Shown here: in pieces, positions 27,669 through 35,032 of the stretch
How positions within the stretch are numbered: position 1 is the stretch's first letter
Layout: each line of letters opens with the position of its first letter
From: Brevundimonas sp. NIBR10
Lineage (GTDB): Bacteria; Pseudomonadota; Alphaproteobacteria; Caulobacterales; Caulobacteraceae
DNA length: 64,000 nucleotides
Direction of reading: 5' to 3'
Assembly: GCF_027912515.1 (NCBI RefSeq)
Contig: NZ_CP115464.1
Location: forward strand, 930,001 to 994,000
Notes under the pieces: model-generated
What the model saw: the letters and a program-made list of their open reading frames with translations, nothing else
Databases searched by the model: none
What the model was told of the DNA's origin: nothing
Made by a program: the position numbers and the translations under genes

Positions 27669-27839
27669 TCAGGCGCCGGTCATGCCGGTGGTGACGGCCT
27701 CGAACTTGGACGAGATCGTCGTGCCGAGCGTGGTCACGGCGGCGATGATGACGACGGCGATCAGGGCGGCGATCAGGCCGTACTCAATGGCGGTGGCGCC
27801 GGATTCGTCGGCAACGAACTTGGAGATGAACTTGGTCAT
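27669..27839 (-). CDS. pilA: Flp/Fap-type pilin, copy 1
   Basis: The 56-residue precursor of the Flp pilus subunit. The 14-residue leader MTKFISKFVADESG is followed by ATAIEYGLIAALIAVV, which carries the processing Gly and the Glu5-Tyr6 pair of the mature protein, typical of the Flp family. It differs from copies 2 and 3 at four positions in the C-terminal half (IIAAV for IISAV, SSKFEAV for SAKFAAV, and so on). It is the pilin gene nearest cpaA, the usual pilA position. The upstream GTAAAC-N6-GTWAC box lies about 120 bases from the start. Confidence 0.95.
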   Translation of the reverse strand: MTKFISKFVADESGATAIEYGLIAALIAVVIIAAVTTLGTTISSKFEAVTTGMTGA

Positions 27840-27956
27840 GGCGGCGGTCCTGGTAAGTGGGTGAGAGACGCGGGGAACTGTGGTCAATGCCGCAGCTCCT
27901 GCCCCGGCTGACGGCAAACATGACGCCGGAACCTTAAGGACGCGTCGGCAAGGATA

Positions 27957-27973
27957 GTAACCGGGCTGTTTAC
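27957..27973 (-). promoter_or_regulatory. Conserved pilin box upstream of pilA copy 1
   Basis: Read on the minus strand this is GTAAACAGCCCGGTTAC. The GTAAAC and GTWAC parts and their spacing are the same in front of all three pilin genes. It lies 118 bases upstream of the ATG. A TTAAG element (27933-27937) follows about 20 bases nearer the gene. Confidence 0.55.
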
Positions 27974-27994
27974 CGTGGCGCTTTCGATGCGGGA

Positions 27995-28032
27995 CAAAAG
28001 CAAAGGGCCGGGGTGTTTCCACCCCGGCCCCG
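27995..28032 (-). terminator. Terminator after pilA copy 2
   Basis: On the minus strand a long GC hairpin GGGCCGGGGTGG-AAA-CACCCCGGCCC is followed by TTTGCTTTTG. It begins about 30 bases after the pilA2 stop and separates copies 2 and 1 into independent transcripts. Confidence 0.85.
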
Positions 28033-28060
28033 GCTTCAAGACTTTACTGGACCGACGGTA

Positions 28061-28231
28061 TCAGGCGCCGGTCATGCCGGTGGTGACGGCCGCGAACTTG
28101 GCGGAGATCGTGGTGCCGAGCGTGGTGACGGCCGAGATGATGACGACGGCGATCAGGGCGGCGATCAGGCCGTATTCGATGGCGGTGGCGCCGGATTCGT
28201 CGGCAACGAACTTGGAGATGAACTTGGTCAT
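28061..28231 (-). CDS. Flp/Fap-type pilin, copy 2
   Basis: A 56-residue Flp pilin precursor with the same 14-residue leader and mature ATAIEYGLIAALIAVVIISAV. The protein is identical to that of copy 3; the genes differ at only two synonymous bases in 171. It has its own SD (AGGAAA), its own terminator and its own upstream box. Either copy could be the major pilin. The identity of copies 2 and 3 implies a recent duplication or continuing gene conversion. Confidence 0.93.
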   Translation of the reverse strand: MTKFISKFVADESGATAIEYGLIAALIAVVIISAVTTLGTTISAKFAAVTTGMTGA

Positions 28232-28329
28232 TCTGGTTTCCTTTATGAGTGGGTCAAGCGAGCAACGATGGCTGGGGGGAGACCGGTCGCCCGCTGGACC
28301 CCCAAACGCCTGAGCATCATGTCCGGAAG

Positions 28330-28341
28330 CGGTTAAGACCG
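28330..28341 (-). promoter_or_regulatory. GGTCTTAAC element upstream of pilA copy 2
   Basis: The minus strand reads CGGTCTTAACCG, 99 bases before the pilA2 ATG. The same GGTCTTAAC is found before cpaA at 27559-27568, and a TTAAG variant before pilA1. It could be a CtrA half-site or part of a promoter; neither can be shown by eye. Confidence 0.35.
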
Positions 28342-28355
28342 CGTCGTCGGGCGTG

Positions 28356-28372
28356 GTTACTTCGACGTTTAC
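28356..28372 (-). promoter_or_regulatory. Conserved pilin box upstream of pilA copy 2
   Basis: Read on the minus strand this is GTAAACGTCGAAGTAAC, with the same two parts and spacing as the boxes of copies 1 and 3. It lies about 125 bases upstream of the ATG. Confidence 0.55.
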
Positions 28373-28405
28373 TGTAAAAACAGGATCGACCGATCCAGCG
28401 CAGTT

Positions 28406-28443
28406 CAAAAGCAAAGGGCCGGGGTGTTTCCACCCCGGCCCCC
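28406..28443 (-). terminator. Terminator after pilA copy 3
   Basis: The hairpin has the same GGGCCGGGGTGG / CACCCCGGCCC sequence as the terminator of copy 2, followed on the minus strand by TTTGCTTTTG. It lies about 50 bases downstream of the pilA3 stop. Its identity with the copy 2 terminator shows that the duplicated unit included the terminator. Confidence 0.85.
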
Positions 28444-28491
28444 TGATCTCCGGCCCAGGGCCGGCTTCAAGACTTTACGTGACGATTGGTA

Positions 28492-28662
28492 TCAGGCGCC
28501 GGTCATGCCGGTGGTAACGGCCGCGAACTTGGCGGAGATCGTGGTGCCGAGCGTGGTGACGGCCGAGATGATGACGACGGCGATCAGGGCGGCGATCAGG
28601 CCGTACTCGATGGCGGTGGCGCCGGATTCGTCGGCAACGAACTTGGAGATGAACTTGGTCAT
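28492..28662 (-). CDS. Flp/Fap-type pilin, copy 3
   Basis: A 56-residue Flp pilin precursor, identical in protein sequence to copy 2. It is the most upstream gene on the minus strand of the pilus locus and is divergent from the secretin-N-like gene at 28931. Its SD is AGGAAA close to the ATG. The 268-base divergent region holds the third pilin box at 28810-28826 and an AT-rich tract (28760-28800) that could carry both promoters. Confidence 0.93.
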   Translation of the reverse strand: MTKFISKFVADESGATAIEYGLIAALIAVVIISAVTTLGTTISAKFAAVTTGMTGA

Positions 28663-28809
28663 GTGAGTTTCCTTGATTGAGCGAGCAAAAGGGGTTGGTA
28701 CTGGAAGGACCATCGGATTTGCCCGCTGGATCCCGTTTACAAGCCTCACTCTACGGATCAGCTCTTAAATCGAAGTAAAGCGAACAATAACCAAGGTCTT
28801 ATGAGTGTG

Positions 28810-28826
28810 GTTACCGGGTCGTTTAC
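28810..28826 (-). promoter_or_regulatory. Conserved pilin box upstream of pilA copy 3
   Basis: Read on the minus strand this is GTAAACGACCCGGTAAC. It is 148 bases from the pilA3 ATG and 105 bases from the divergent plus-strand gene, so it could act in both directions. Confidence 0.55.
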
Positions 28827-28930
28827 TCTGTTCTGCCCGGCTGAAGTCGCCGCTCGCTCGCGTTTCAGACTTTCTTGAGATTTCCGGCGCAGGGTCGCGC
28901 CCGTCGCATCGCGCGCCCGGACAGATTTCA

Positions 28931-29368
28931 ATGACCCAGGTTTCCAAGCCCCGCTCGATCCTCGCCGCCTCGCTGTTCGCCCTGTGCATGGCCGCCACCC
29001 CGGTGCTGGCCCAGTCCGGGTCGATGAGCGTCGGCATCGACCGCACCCAGCGCGTCTCCCTGCGTGGAATGGTGTCGTCGGTGATCGTCTCCAACCCCGC
29101 CATCGCCGACGTGACCGTCGTCGACGCCAACACCCTCGTGATCATCGGCAAGGGCTACGGCCAGACCGAGATTCTCGCGGTCGACGCCATCGGCCGCCCC
29201 CTGTTCCAGAACCAGATCATCGTCTCGGGCGGTTCGCCCGGCAGCCTTCGCTACTGGCGCGGTGGCCAGGCGACCGAGATGGCCTGCGCCGCCACCTGTT
29301 CGCCGTCGCTGCGGACCTATGAAAATCCCTCGGCCGCCCCCGCCGCCTCGGGCGTCCCGACGCCTTGA
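28931..29368 (+). CDS. Exported pilus assembly protein with CpaC-type N-terminal domain
   Basis: A 145-residue protein with a signal peptide (SILAASLFALCMAATPVLAQ) and a stand-alone pilus/secretin N-domain: RTQRVSLRGMVSSVIVSNPA, followed by IADVTVVDANTLVIIGKG and GQTEILAVDA. This matches the N-terminal domain of CpaC but has no secretin core. It ends in a Pro/Ala-rich tail and has two Cys (CAATC). Its place at the head of the divergent TadE operon suggests a periplasmic accessory of the Tad machine, perhaps a secretin partner. The next gene starts 13 bases after its stop. Confidence 0.85.
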   Translation: MTQVSKPRSILAASLFALCMAATPVLAQSGSMSVGIDRTQRVSLRGMVSSVIVSNPAIADVTVVDANTLVIIGKGYGQTEILAVDAIGRPLFQNQIIVSGGSPGSLRYWRGGQATEMACAATCSPSLRTYENPSAAPAASGVPTP

Positions 29369-29381
29369 GATCGGACGACCG

Positions 29382-29921
29382 ATGATCCGCCGTCCCACCC
29401 TTGCTGCCTTTCGCCGCCGTCGTAACCGCGACGGCTCGTCGGCGGTCGAGTTCGCGATGGTGGCCTTCCCCTTCTTCTTCATGATGTTCGCCATCATCGA
29501 ACTGGGAATGGTGTTCGTCACCGATTCCGTGCTCGAGACGGCGGTGATCGAGACCGGGCGGCTGGTGCGCACCGGACAGGCGGCCGGATCGAACCTGACG
29601 GCAGCCGAGTTCAAGACCCAGCTGTGCGGCAAGATGAGCATCTTCAGCGGCCAGTGCGCGTCGCGCGCCACCGTCGACGTCCGCGAGATCCCCCAGTTCC
29701 GCAACCAGAACCCGCCGGACCCCATGGCCAGCGGAACCAGCTTCGACCCGTCGCAACTGACCTATACGACCGGCCAGCCCGGCAGCCTGATCCTGGTCCG
29801 CACCTGGTACAAACAGCCCCTGTTCACTCCGTTCCTGAAGCAGGCCCTGTCGCAACTCGGTGACGGCGACACCATCATGACCGCGACCACGGCCTTCCGT
29901 AACGAGCCTTGGGACCAATGA
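29382..29921 (+). CDS. TadE-family pseudopilin, first copy
   Basis: A 179-residue pseudopilin of the Tad system. A basic N-terminus (FRRRRNRDGSS) precedes the processing and TM region SAVEFAMVAFPFFFMMFAI, in which the Glu matches Glu5 of mature pilins and which CpaA probably processes. The rest is a periplasmic domain. The start at 29382 was chosen over an upstream in-frame start that overlaps the previous gene. It overlaps the next gene by ATGA, so the two are translationally coupled. Confidence 0.9.
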   Translation: MIRRPTLAAFRRRRNRDGSSAVEFAMVAFPFFFMMFAIIELGMVFVTDSVLETAVIETGRLVRTGQAAGSNLTAAEFKTQLCGKMSIFSGQCASRATVDVREIPQFRNQNPPDPMASGTSFDPSQLTYTTGQPGSLILVRTWYKQPLFTPFLKQALSQLGDGDTIMTATTAFRNEPWDQ

Positions 29922-30478
29922 CCGGGCCCGGGAAAGCCCAGGGGTTCCTGTCGCGACTGCGCGGCGATCGCCGCGGCGTGTCGGCGGTCGAATTCGCCCT
30001 GATCGCGCCGATCATGATCGCCTTCTACTTCGGCCTGGCCGAGTTCTGTCAGGGCTATATGGCCCAGAAGCGGATGGCCCATACGGCCTCGGCGGTCGCC
30101 GATCTGGTGGCCCAGACCGATGTGGTCACCAACGACGAACTGGACGACATCATCGCGATCGGCGGCCTGATGATGAAGCCGTTCTCGTCGACGACCCTGA
30201 CCACCCGCATCTCCAGCGTGACCCGCGACGCCAACGGGGTGGCCAAGGTCGACTGGTCGCGCGCCAGCGGCGTGACCGCCTATACGCCCGGCGGAACCGT
30301 CACCGTCCCGGCCGACATCATCTCCAACGGCGAGAGCGCGGTGATGACTGAGACCACCTATGACTACACCTCGCCCATCAAATACCTGATGCCGGCGGTG
30401 ACCAAATTCTCGAGCGCCTTCTATCTGCGGCCCCGTCGGGTCGATAAGGTGCTGTGCAGCAACTGCCCGACCAGCTGA
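29918..30478 (+). CDS. TadE/TadF-like pseudopilin, second copy
   Basis: A 186-residue second pseudopilin with RLRGDRRGVSAVEFALIAPI as leader and TM entry. The periplasmic part ends in a Cys pair (VLCSNCPTS). It starts at ATG 29918, which overlaps the previous stop. In Caulobacter-type Tad loci two or three such genes accompany the pilus operon. It lacks the von Willebrand A domain of TadG. It converges with pabB, whose stop is 12 bases away. Confidence 0.88.
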   Translation: MTGPGKAQGFLSRLRGDRRGVSAVEFALIAPIMIAFYFGLAEFCQGYMAQKRMAHTASAVADLVAQTDVVTNDELDDIIAIGGLMMKPFSSTTLTTRISSVTRDANGVAKVDWSRASGVTAYTPGGTVTVPADIISNGESAVMTETTYDYTSPIKYLMPAVTKFSSAFYLRPRRVDKVLCSNCPTS

Positions 30479-30490
30479 TCCTGCACTGGA

Positions 30491-31804
30491 CTACCCGGTC
30501 AGGGCGCGCCGCAGGGCCCCGATCTTGACCTCGGTTTCCGCCAGTTCCTGAGCAGGATCGCTGTCGGCGACGATGCCGGCCCCGGCCTGTGTGCGGACGC
30601 GCCACCGACCCTCGATTCTCTCGAAACTGGCCGTGCGGATCAGGACCGAGGCGGTCAGGTTCGCATCCTCGTCCATCAGGAACAGCGACCCGCACCAGGC
30701 CCCGCGCGGCGGTTCGTGCGCGGCGATCACCTTCATCGCCTGATGCTTGGGCGCACCCGTGATCGACCCCGGCGGGAAGGTCGCCTGCAACAGGTCGGCA
30801 GCGTCATGGTCCACCGCCAGCCGCCCCGAAACGGTCGAGACCAGATGATGCACGGTCGGCAGGGCTTCCTGGGCGAACAGCTTTTCGACGCGCACCGATC
30901 CGGCCTCGCAGACCCGCGACAGGTCGTTTCGCATCAGGTCGACGATCATCAGGTTCTCGGCCCGGTCCTTGGCGCTGGCCAGCAGGTCGGCGGCATGGGC
31001 GGCGTCCCGTACCGGATCGGCATCGCGCGGCCGCGTGCCCTTGATCGGCCGGGTCTCGATGCGGCGGCTCATGGCATCCAGCGTCAGGAACAGTTCGGGC
31101 GAGTTCGACACCAGGGCCCGCTCGCCCAGCCGCCAGAAGGCCCCATAGGGCGCGGCCCCGCCCCGGGCCAGCCGCACGAAGACGTCGAACGGATCAGCCT
31201 CCGGCTCCAGCACCGCCATCCATCCCCGCGCGATATTGGCCTGGAACAGGTCGCCCGCCCGTATCCGCGCCACCACCTCGGCGACCGCATCGAGATAGGC
31301 CTGGTCCTCGGCATCGGGGATCAGGGCAGGGGCGGGCGGCGGGGGCGCGTCCGGTGATCTCGCCCCCGACATCCAGCCCTGCGCGCGATCGCAGGCGTCG
31401 TTCGCCGCCGCCTCGTCCTCGCCCCAGCCGATCGCCCGGACCTCGCCTGCGTCATGATCGAACACCAGGATCGCCGCATACCGCGCCAGCATCAGATCGG
31501 GCCACACCGTCTCGCGCGGCCCCGTGGCGACCCGCGCCCCGGCGTCATAGCCGGCCAGCCCGACAACCCCGGCCGTCAGGACGTCGCCCGTCAGACCGGC
31601 GAACAGCCCACCTTCGGCCGCGTCCGGCGTCGTTGACCACTCCGGATCGACGGCCACGAAAGACCGGCTGCCGGGCAGAGCCGGATCGGACAGAAGACAC
31701 AGGGCCCCGTCCCGCATCGCCAGCCCCGCCGCGACCTCCAGCGGTTCACGCCAGTCCAGGGTTCGGACGCAACGGACACGCCCGCCGTCGCGGGTCTCGC
31801 TCAT
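30491..31804 (-). CDS. pabB: Aminodeoxychorismate synthase component I
   Basis: With a glutamine amidotransferase it converts chorismate to 4-amino-4-deoxychorismate for folate synthesis. The 437-residue protein has the chorismate-binding domain with PIKGTRPRDADPV (the Lys that marks PabB against TrpE), DLMRNDLSRVCEAGSV, ATFPPGSITGAPKHQAM and AGAGIVADSDPAQELAET. It has no fused PabC or amidotransferase domain. Its ATG overlaps the phosphatase stop by four bases, so it is coupled to that gene. Confidence 0.94.
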   Translation of the reverse strand: MSETRDGGRVRCVRTLDWREPLEVAAGLAMRDGALCLLSDPALPGSRSFVAVDPEWSTTPDAAEGGLFAGLTGDVLTAGVVGLAGYDAGARVATGPRETVWPDLMLARYAAILVFDHDAGEVRAIGWGEDEAAANDACDRAQGWMSGARSPDAPPPPAPALIPDAEDQAYLDAVAEVVARIRAGDLFQANIARGWMAVLEPEADPFDVFVRLARGGAAPYGAFWRLGERALVSNSPELFLTLDAMSRRIETRPIKGTRPRDADPVRDAAHAADLLASAKDRAENLMIVDLMRNDLSRVCEAGSVRVEKLFAQEALPTVHHLVSTVSGRLAVDHDAADLLQATFPPGSITGAPKHQAMKVIAAHEPPRGAWCGSLFLMDEDANLTASVLIRTASFERIEGRWRVRTQAGAGIVADSDPAQELAETEVKIGALRRALTG

Positions 31805-32580
31805 GCCGCCAGCCGCTCGCCGATCCGGTCACGCACGGCCGTATCGACGCCGAGCGCGGTCTCCAGATAGGCGTCGATCGACCCGTACCGGTCCGTGATC
31901 GCGCTCCACGCAGCCTCCAGATAGGCGGCCTCGACGCCGAGAAAGGCGACCAGGGCGCTGTGCGACGGTTCGCGGCCCGTCGTCTTCTTCAGGTTGGCCG
32001 CGATCTTCGGCGCGATCCGCTCCATGTCGACCGCCGTATTGGTCAGCAGATAGTCATCCAGCAGATCGTCATGCCCGACCCCCAGGATGTGATGGGTGAG
32101 GGCGGCCAGCAGGCCGGTGCGGTCCTTGCCCGCCGCGCAGTGGATCAGCACGGGCCGGTCGCTGTCGGCGATGCTGCTGAAATAGCCGCCGAAGGTCTCG
32201 ATGTGGGCCGGCGAGAAGGGCATGTCGCGGTACAGGCCGGTCATGAACTCACGACCGCTGTCGGCGGTCAGGTCGGCGGTCTTCAGGAAGGTGACGTGCG
32301 GTGCCTCGCCCGCCGCATCCAGATCGCTCTCGATGACCCGGCCGTCGAAGGCGGCATGGCGACGCGACGGTTGCTGGGTCCGCTCCACCTTGCGGCGCAG
32401 ATCCACGATCGTGCCCAGCTCGAGCGCGCCCAGCCTCTCCAGGTCGGCGTCGTCCAGTCGGCCGTGATGCCCCGACCGGAACAGCCGTCCGGGTCGCACC
32501 CGCCCGCCCGCTGCCGTGGCGTAGTCGCCGTAGTCGCGCAGGTTTTCGAGGGTGGCGAGCTTGAGCAGGCGCGAGGTCAT
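31801..32580 (-). CDS. Protein tyrosine/serine phosphatase (DSP-like, Y_phosphatase3)
   Basis: A 259-residue cytosolic phosphatase with the P-loop signature HCAAGKDRTGLLAAL; the Cys is the nucleophile and the Lys in GKDRT is typical of lipid- or phosphoinositide-like bacterial tyrosine phosphatases. The N-terminus (LENLRDYGDYATAAGGRVRPGRLFRSG) is the standard start of this family. The substrate is unknown. It is the first gene of a two-gene unit with pabB, an association with no evident functional logic. Confidence 0.9.
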   Translation of the reverse strand: MTSRLLKLATLENLRDYGDYATAAGGRVRPGRLFRSGHHGRLDDADLERLGALELGTIVDLRRKVERTQQPSRRHAAFDGRVIESDLDAAGEAPHVTFLKTADLTADSGREFMTGLYRDMPFSPAHIETFGGYFSSIADSDRPVLIHCAAGKDRTGLLAALTHHILGVGHDDLLDDYLLTNTAVDMERIAPKIAANLKKTTGREPSHSALVAFLGVEAAYLEAAWSAITDRYGSIDAYLETALGVDTAVRDRIGERLAA

Positions 32581-32630
32581 TCGCCTCTATAGGTCGCTCC
32601 GAGGGCCGGCCGCCAGCCCCGGTCGTGGCG

Positions 32631-32939
32631 TCAGCGCGCCGCACCCGTCAGGCCGGCCATGGCGTCCAGATAGGCGACGAAGGCGCTGCGCCCCGCCTCG
32701 GTCATCCGGGCCTCGGTCAGGGGCTTTCGCCCCTGGAACCGCTTGTCGATGGCCACGAACCCGGCGTCCTCGAGCTTCCTCAGATGCACCGACAGATTGC
32801 CGTCGGTGGTCTGGAGCCTGGCCTTCAGGGTGTTGAAGTCGGCGCTGTCGACTCCGGCCAGCACGGCCATGATCCCCAGCCGGATCCGTCCGTGGATGAC
32901 CTCGTCGATGCGGCCGATGTCGAACGACGGATCGCTCAT
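32631..32939 (-). CDS. Winged-helix transcriptional regulator
   Basis: A 102-residue single-domain regulator. RLGIMAVLAGVDSADFNTLK and TTDGNLSVHLRKLEDAGFVA, followed by IDKRF, form the helix-turn-helix and wing, and the C-terminus is a helix (AGRSAFVAYLDAMAGL). This is the ArsR/MarR-like group without metal-binding Cys. Its ATG overlaps the stop of the upstream membrane-protein gene (TGATG), so all three genes of the unit are translated together and it probably autoregulates. A candidate operator is at 34216-34230. Confidence 0.9.
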   Translation of the reverse strand: MSDPSFDIGRIDEVIHGRIRLGIMAVLAGVDSADFNTLKARLQTTDGNLSVHLRKLEDAGFVAIDKRFQGRKPLTEARMTEAGRSAFVAYLDAMAGLTGAAR

Positions 32940-33577
32940 CAGCCCTGTCCTTCGGCCCGGACCTTCTGCATGAGCAGCCACCCCGGCAGGGCCATCAGGG
33001 CGAACAGGCACAGGGCATAGACCAGATACTGCCAGGTCGATCCGGTGAAGGCCGCCAGAACCGGCGCGGCGACGAACGACGCGACCGACAGCCGCCAGAG
33101 GAAGATGGAACGGAACATCGCCCCGCTGACTGCCCAGCCGAGGCCGTAGAAGACCATGATGACCGACGGGATCAGGCCCAGCGCTACGGCCGAGACCTCG
33201 GCTCCCATGCGCCATCCCATCAGCCCCATGGAGACGAACAGGGTGAAGATGCCCAGCCCCACGGCGCTCCAGACCGTCGCGGAGGCCCGGTTGGCGGCCG
33301 TCCGGACCCCGGCTGACCGGCCCGTCCGAATCCCATGGATCGTCGCGAAGGCCACGAAGGCGACGGTGATGACCGGCCAGACAATGGCCAGGCTGGACGG
33401 CGCGATCGGCAAGACCTGCGACAGCACCGCCCATTGATACAGGCTGGCCCCGCCGAACAGCAGACCGGCGGCCAGCAGGGTCGCCCCGCCGCGCAGGGGT
33501 TCGGCCGCCCCCTCGGCCGCGAGATTGCGCATCCAGGCGATATCGGCGGCCTCGGCCGGAATGTGAGGTTCGGTCAT
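32939..33577 (-). CDS. Multi-pass membrane protein, paralogue B
   Basis: A 212-residue integral membrane protein with about six TM segments (for example LLAAGLLFGGASLYQWAVL, AIVWPVITVAFVAFATIHGI and the final YLVYALCLFALMALPGWLL). It is a paralogue of the gene immediately upstream, and the two align along their whole length. I chose the ATG at 33577 over 33586 because the GGG of the SD sits directly against the latter. Function is unknown. The coupling to a small regulator suggests a stress- or growth-phase-controlled membrane module. Confidence 0.8.
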   Translation of the reverse strand: MTEPHIPAEAADIAWMRNLAAEGAAEPLRGGATLLAAGLLFGGASLYQWAVLSQVLPIAPSSLAIVWPVITVAFVAFATIHGIRTGRSAGVRTAANRASATVWSAVGLGIFTLFVSMGLMGWRMGAEVSAVALGLIPSVIMVFYGLGWAVSGAMFRSIFLWRLSVASFVAAPVLAAFTGSTWQYLVYALCLFALMALPGWLLMQKVRAEGQG

Positions 33578-33591
33578 GGTCGTCATTCCCT

Positions 33592-34176
33592 TCAGATTCG
33601 GCCACGGAAGACCAGCGCCAGCCCGGGCAGCAGGGCAAAAGCGAGCAGGCCACCGGCATAGGCCAGATACTGGGCTGGCGTCCCGACAAGGGTCGCGACC
33701 CCGCCCGCCGCGCACAGACATCCCAGTGCGACCGCCCCGATCCAGGCCTTGCGCGTCCGCACCGCCGCGATCGTCCAGGCCACACCATACAGCGCCAACC
33801 CGACGACCGAGGTCCACATCATCAGGCCCCACTGACCCGTCGCGGCCGATGCGGCGACCAGCACGAGGGCCGCGCCGATCTGGCTCAGGATGGCGAACCG
33901 CGACCAGACGGCGGTGCGGCGACCGGCCTCTCCGCCCGCGGCCCTCAACTGGCGCAGGATGACCAGGAAGGCTCCGACCGCGATCGGCCAGGTCAGGGAC
34001 AGCACCGCCGGATGCAGGTCCAGCGCCCCGCCCATGATCGCCCACTGCACCGCATTGGCCACGGCGAAGATCGATCCGGCGGCGATCAGATTGCGACCTG
34101 CGGCGACGGCCAGGGTGGTGTCGGCCGGTGCTGCGGCGCGGCCCAGGGAGACGGAAGAGGCGAGGGTCGATGTCAT
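33592..34176 (-). CDS. Multi-pass membrane protein, paralogue A
   Basis: A 194-residue integral membrane protein with about six TM segments (AAGSIFAVANAVQWAIMGG, then LTWPIAVGAFLVI, GLALYGVAWTIAA and a C-terminal YLAYAGGLLAFALLPGLAL). It shares the pattern LxAAGxxFxxxxxxQWAxM...YLxYAxxLxAxxLLPGxxL with the next gene, so the pair arose by duplication. It is first in the three-gene unit that ends in the winged-helix regulator. No transport or enzyme motif is visible. Confidence 0.8.
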   Translation of the reverse strand: MTSTLASSVSLGRAAAPADTTLAVAAGRNLIAAGSIFAVANAVQWAIMGGALDLHPAVLSLTWPIAVGAFLVILRQLRAAGGEAGRRTAVWSRFAILSQIGAALVLVAASAATGQWGLMMWTSVVGLALYGVAWTIAAVRTRKAWIGAVALGCLCAAGGVATLVGTPAQYLAYAGGLLAFALLPGLALVFRGRI

Positions 34177-34215
34177 GGCGCGCTCCGTTGAAGTCCCCGC
34201 CTTATCTCTCATTGA

Positions 34216-34230
34216 CTTTGGAATGTAAAG
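34216..34230. promoter_or_regulatory. Candidate operator CTTT-N7-AAAG in a divergent promoter
   Basis: CTTTGGAATGTAAAG lies between the membrane-protein/regulator unit (start 34176, minus) and the methyltransferase (start 34283, plus). TTGACT at 34213-34218 could be a plus-strand -35. It is a plausible autoregulatory site for the winged-helix protein, but this is inference from position and symmetry only. Confidence 0.35.
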
Positions 34231-34282
34231 CGCTTTCTAAATGCGCCTTGGGCAGGGCCACGGGACGCGCTAACACCGTCTC

Positions 34283-35032
34283 ATGCGCATGAGCTTCCAC
34301 CGCATCGCCTATGAGGCGCTCGAGGTCTGCAACGCCGTGGACCTCGACACCATCGAGGTCGCGATCGCCCTGACCGACCTGACGCCGGGCGCGCGCGCGC
34401 TCGATATCGGCTGCGGCAACGGCTCCGTCTCGATCCGGCTGGCCCAGCGATTCGGTCTGTCGGTCGAGGCGGTCGAGATCGACTCCGCCATCATCGACCT
34501 GGCCCGTGACCGTGTCGCCTCGGCCGGGCTGGACGGTCGGGTCCTGCTGCGTGAGGGCACATCGCCCGAGGTGCTGACGGCCTCGCCGCCCTTCGACCTG
34601 ATCGTGGCCCTTGGGGTGATCGAGCCGACCGGGCCGGGCATCCGCGCCCCCCAGGCCATGCTGGAGGGTCTGCGCGCCCACCTGTCGCCGGGTGGCTGGC
34701 TGCTGTGGGGCGATATGGCTTGGGTGGACGAACCGCCGGGACCGCTGCGCCAGCTGGTCGAACTGAACAACCTCTACACCGACCACGACGGCTGGCAGGC
34801 CGCCGCCGAGGCTGCGGGGTTCGAGGTGGTTTCGGCCGCCCTGTCGACCCAGGACCGCTGGGACCGTTACGGCGACACCATGCAGTCCGCCGTTGCCAGC
34901 TGGCTGGACGCCAACCCGACCCACCCGGACGCCCCGGCCATCGCGGGTCGCGCCCATCAGTTGAAGCTGATGTTCGATTTCGGACGCGGGGTCATGGGAT
35001 TCGGCCTGTATCTGCTACGAAATCCAGTCTGA
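34283..35032 (+). CDS. Class I SAM-dependent methyltransferase
   Basis: A 249-residue protein with the Rossmann SAM-binding motif ALDIGCGNGSVSIRL (near residue 40), an acidic residue after beta-2 (EAVEIDSAII) and the post-motif PFDLIVALGVIEP. The substrate cannot be predicted. The later SPGGWLLWGDMAW is the usual beta-5 region of small-molecule methyltransferases. It is a single gene on the plus strand, divergent from the membrane-protein unit and followed by a 363-base gap. Confidence 0.88.
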   Translation: MRMSFHRIAYEALEVCNAVDLDTIEVAIALTDLTPGARALDIGCGNGSVSIRLAQRFGLSVEAVEIDSAIIDLARDRVASAGLDGRVLLREGTSPEVLTASPPFDLIVALGVIEPTGPGIRAPQAMLEGLRAHLSPGGWLLWGDMAWVDEPPGPLRQLVELNNLYTDHDGWQAAAEAAGFEVVSAALSTQDRWDRYGDTMQSAVASWLDANPTHPDAPAIAGRAHQLKLMFDFGRGVMGFGLYLLRNPV

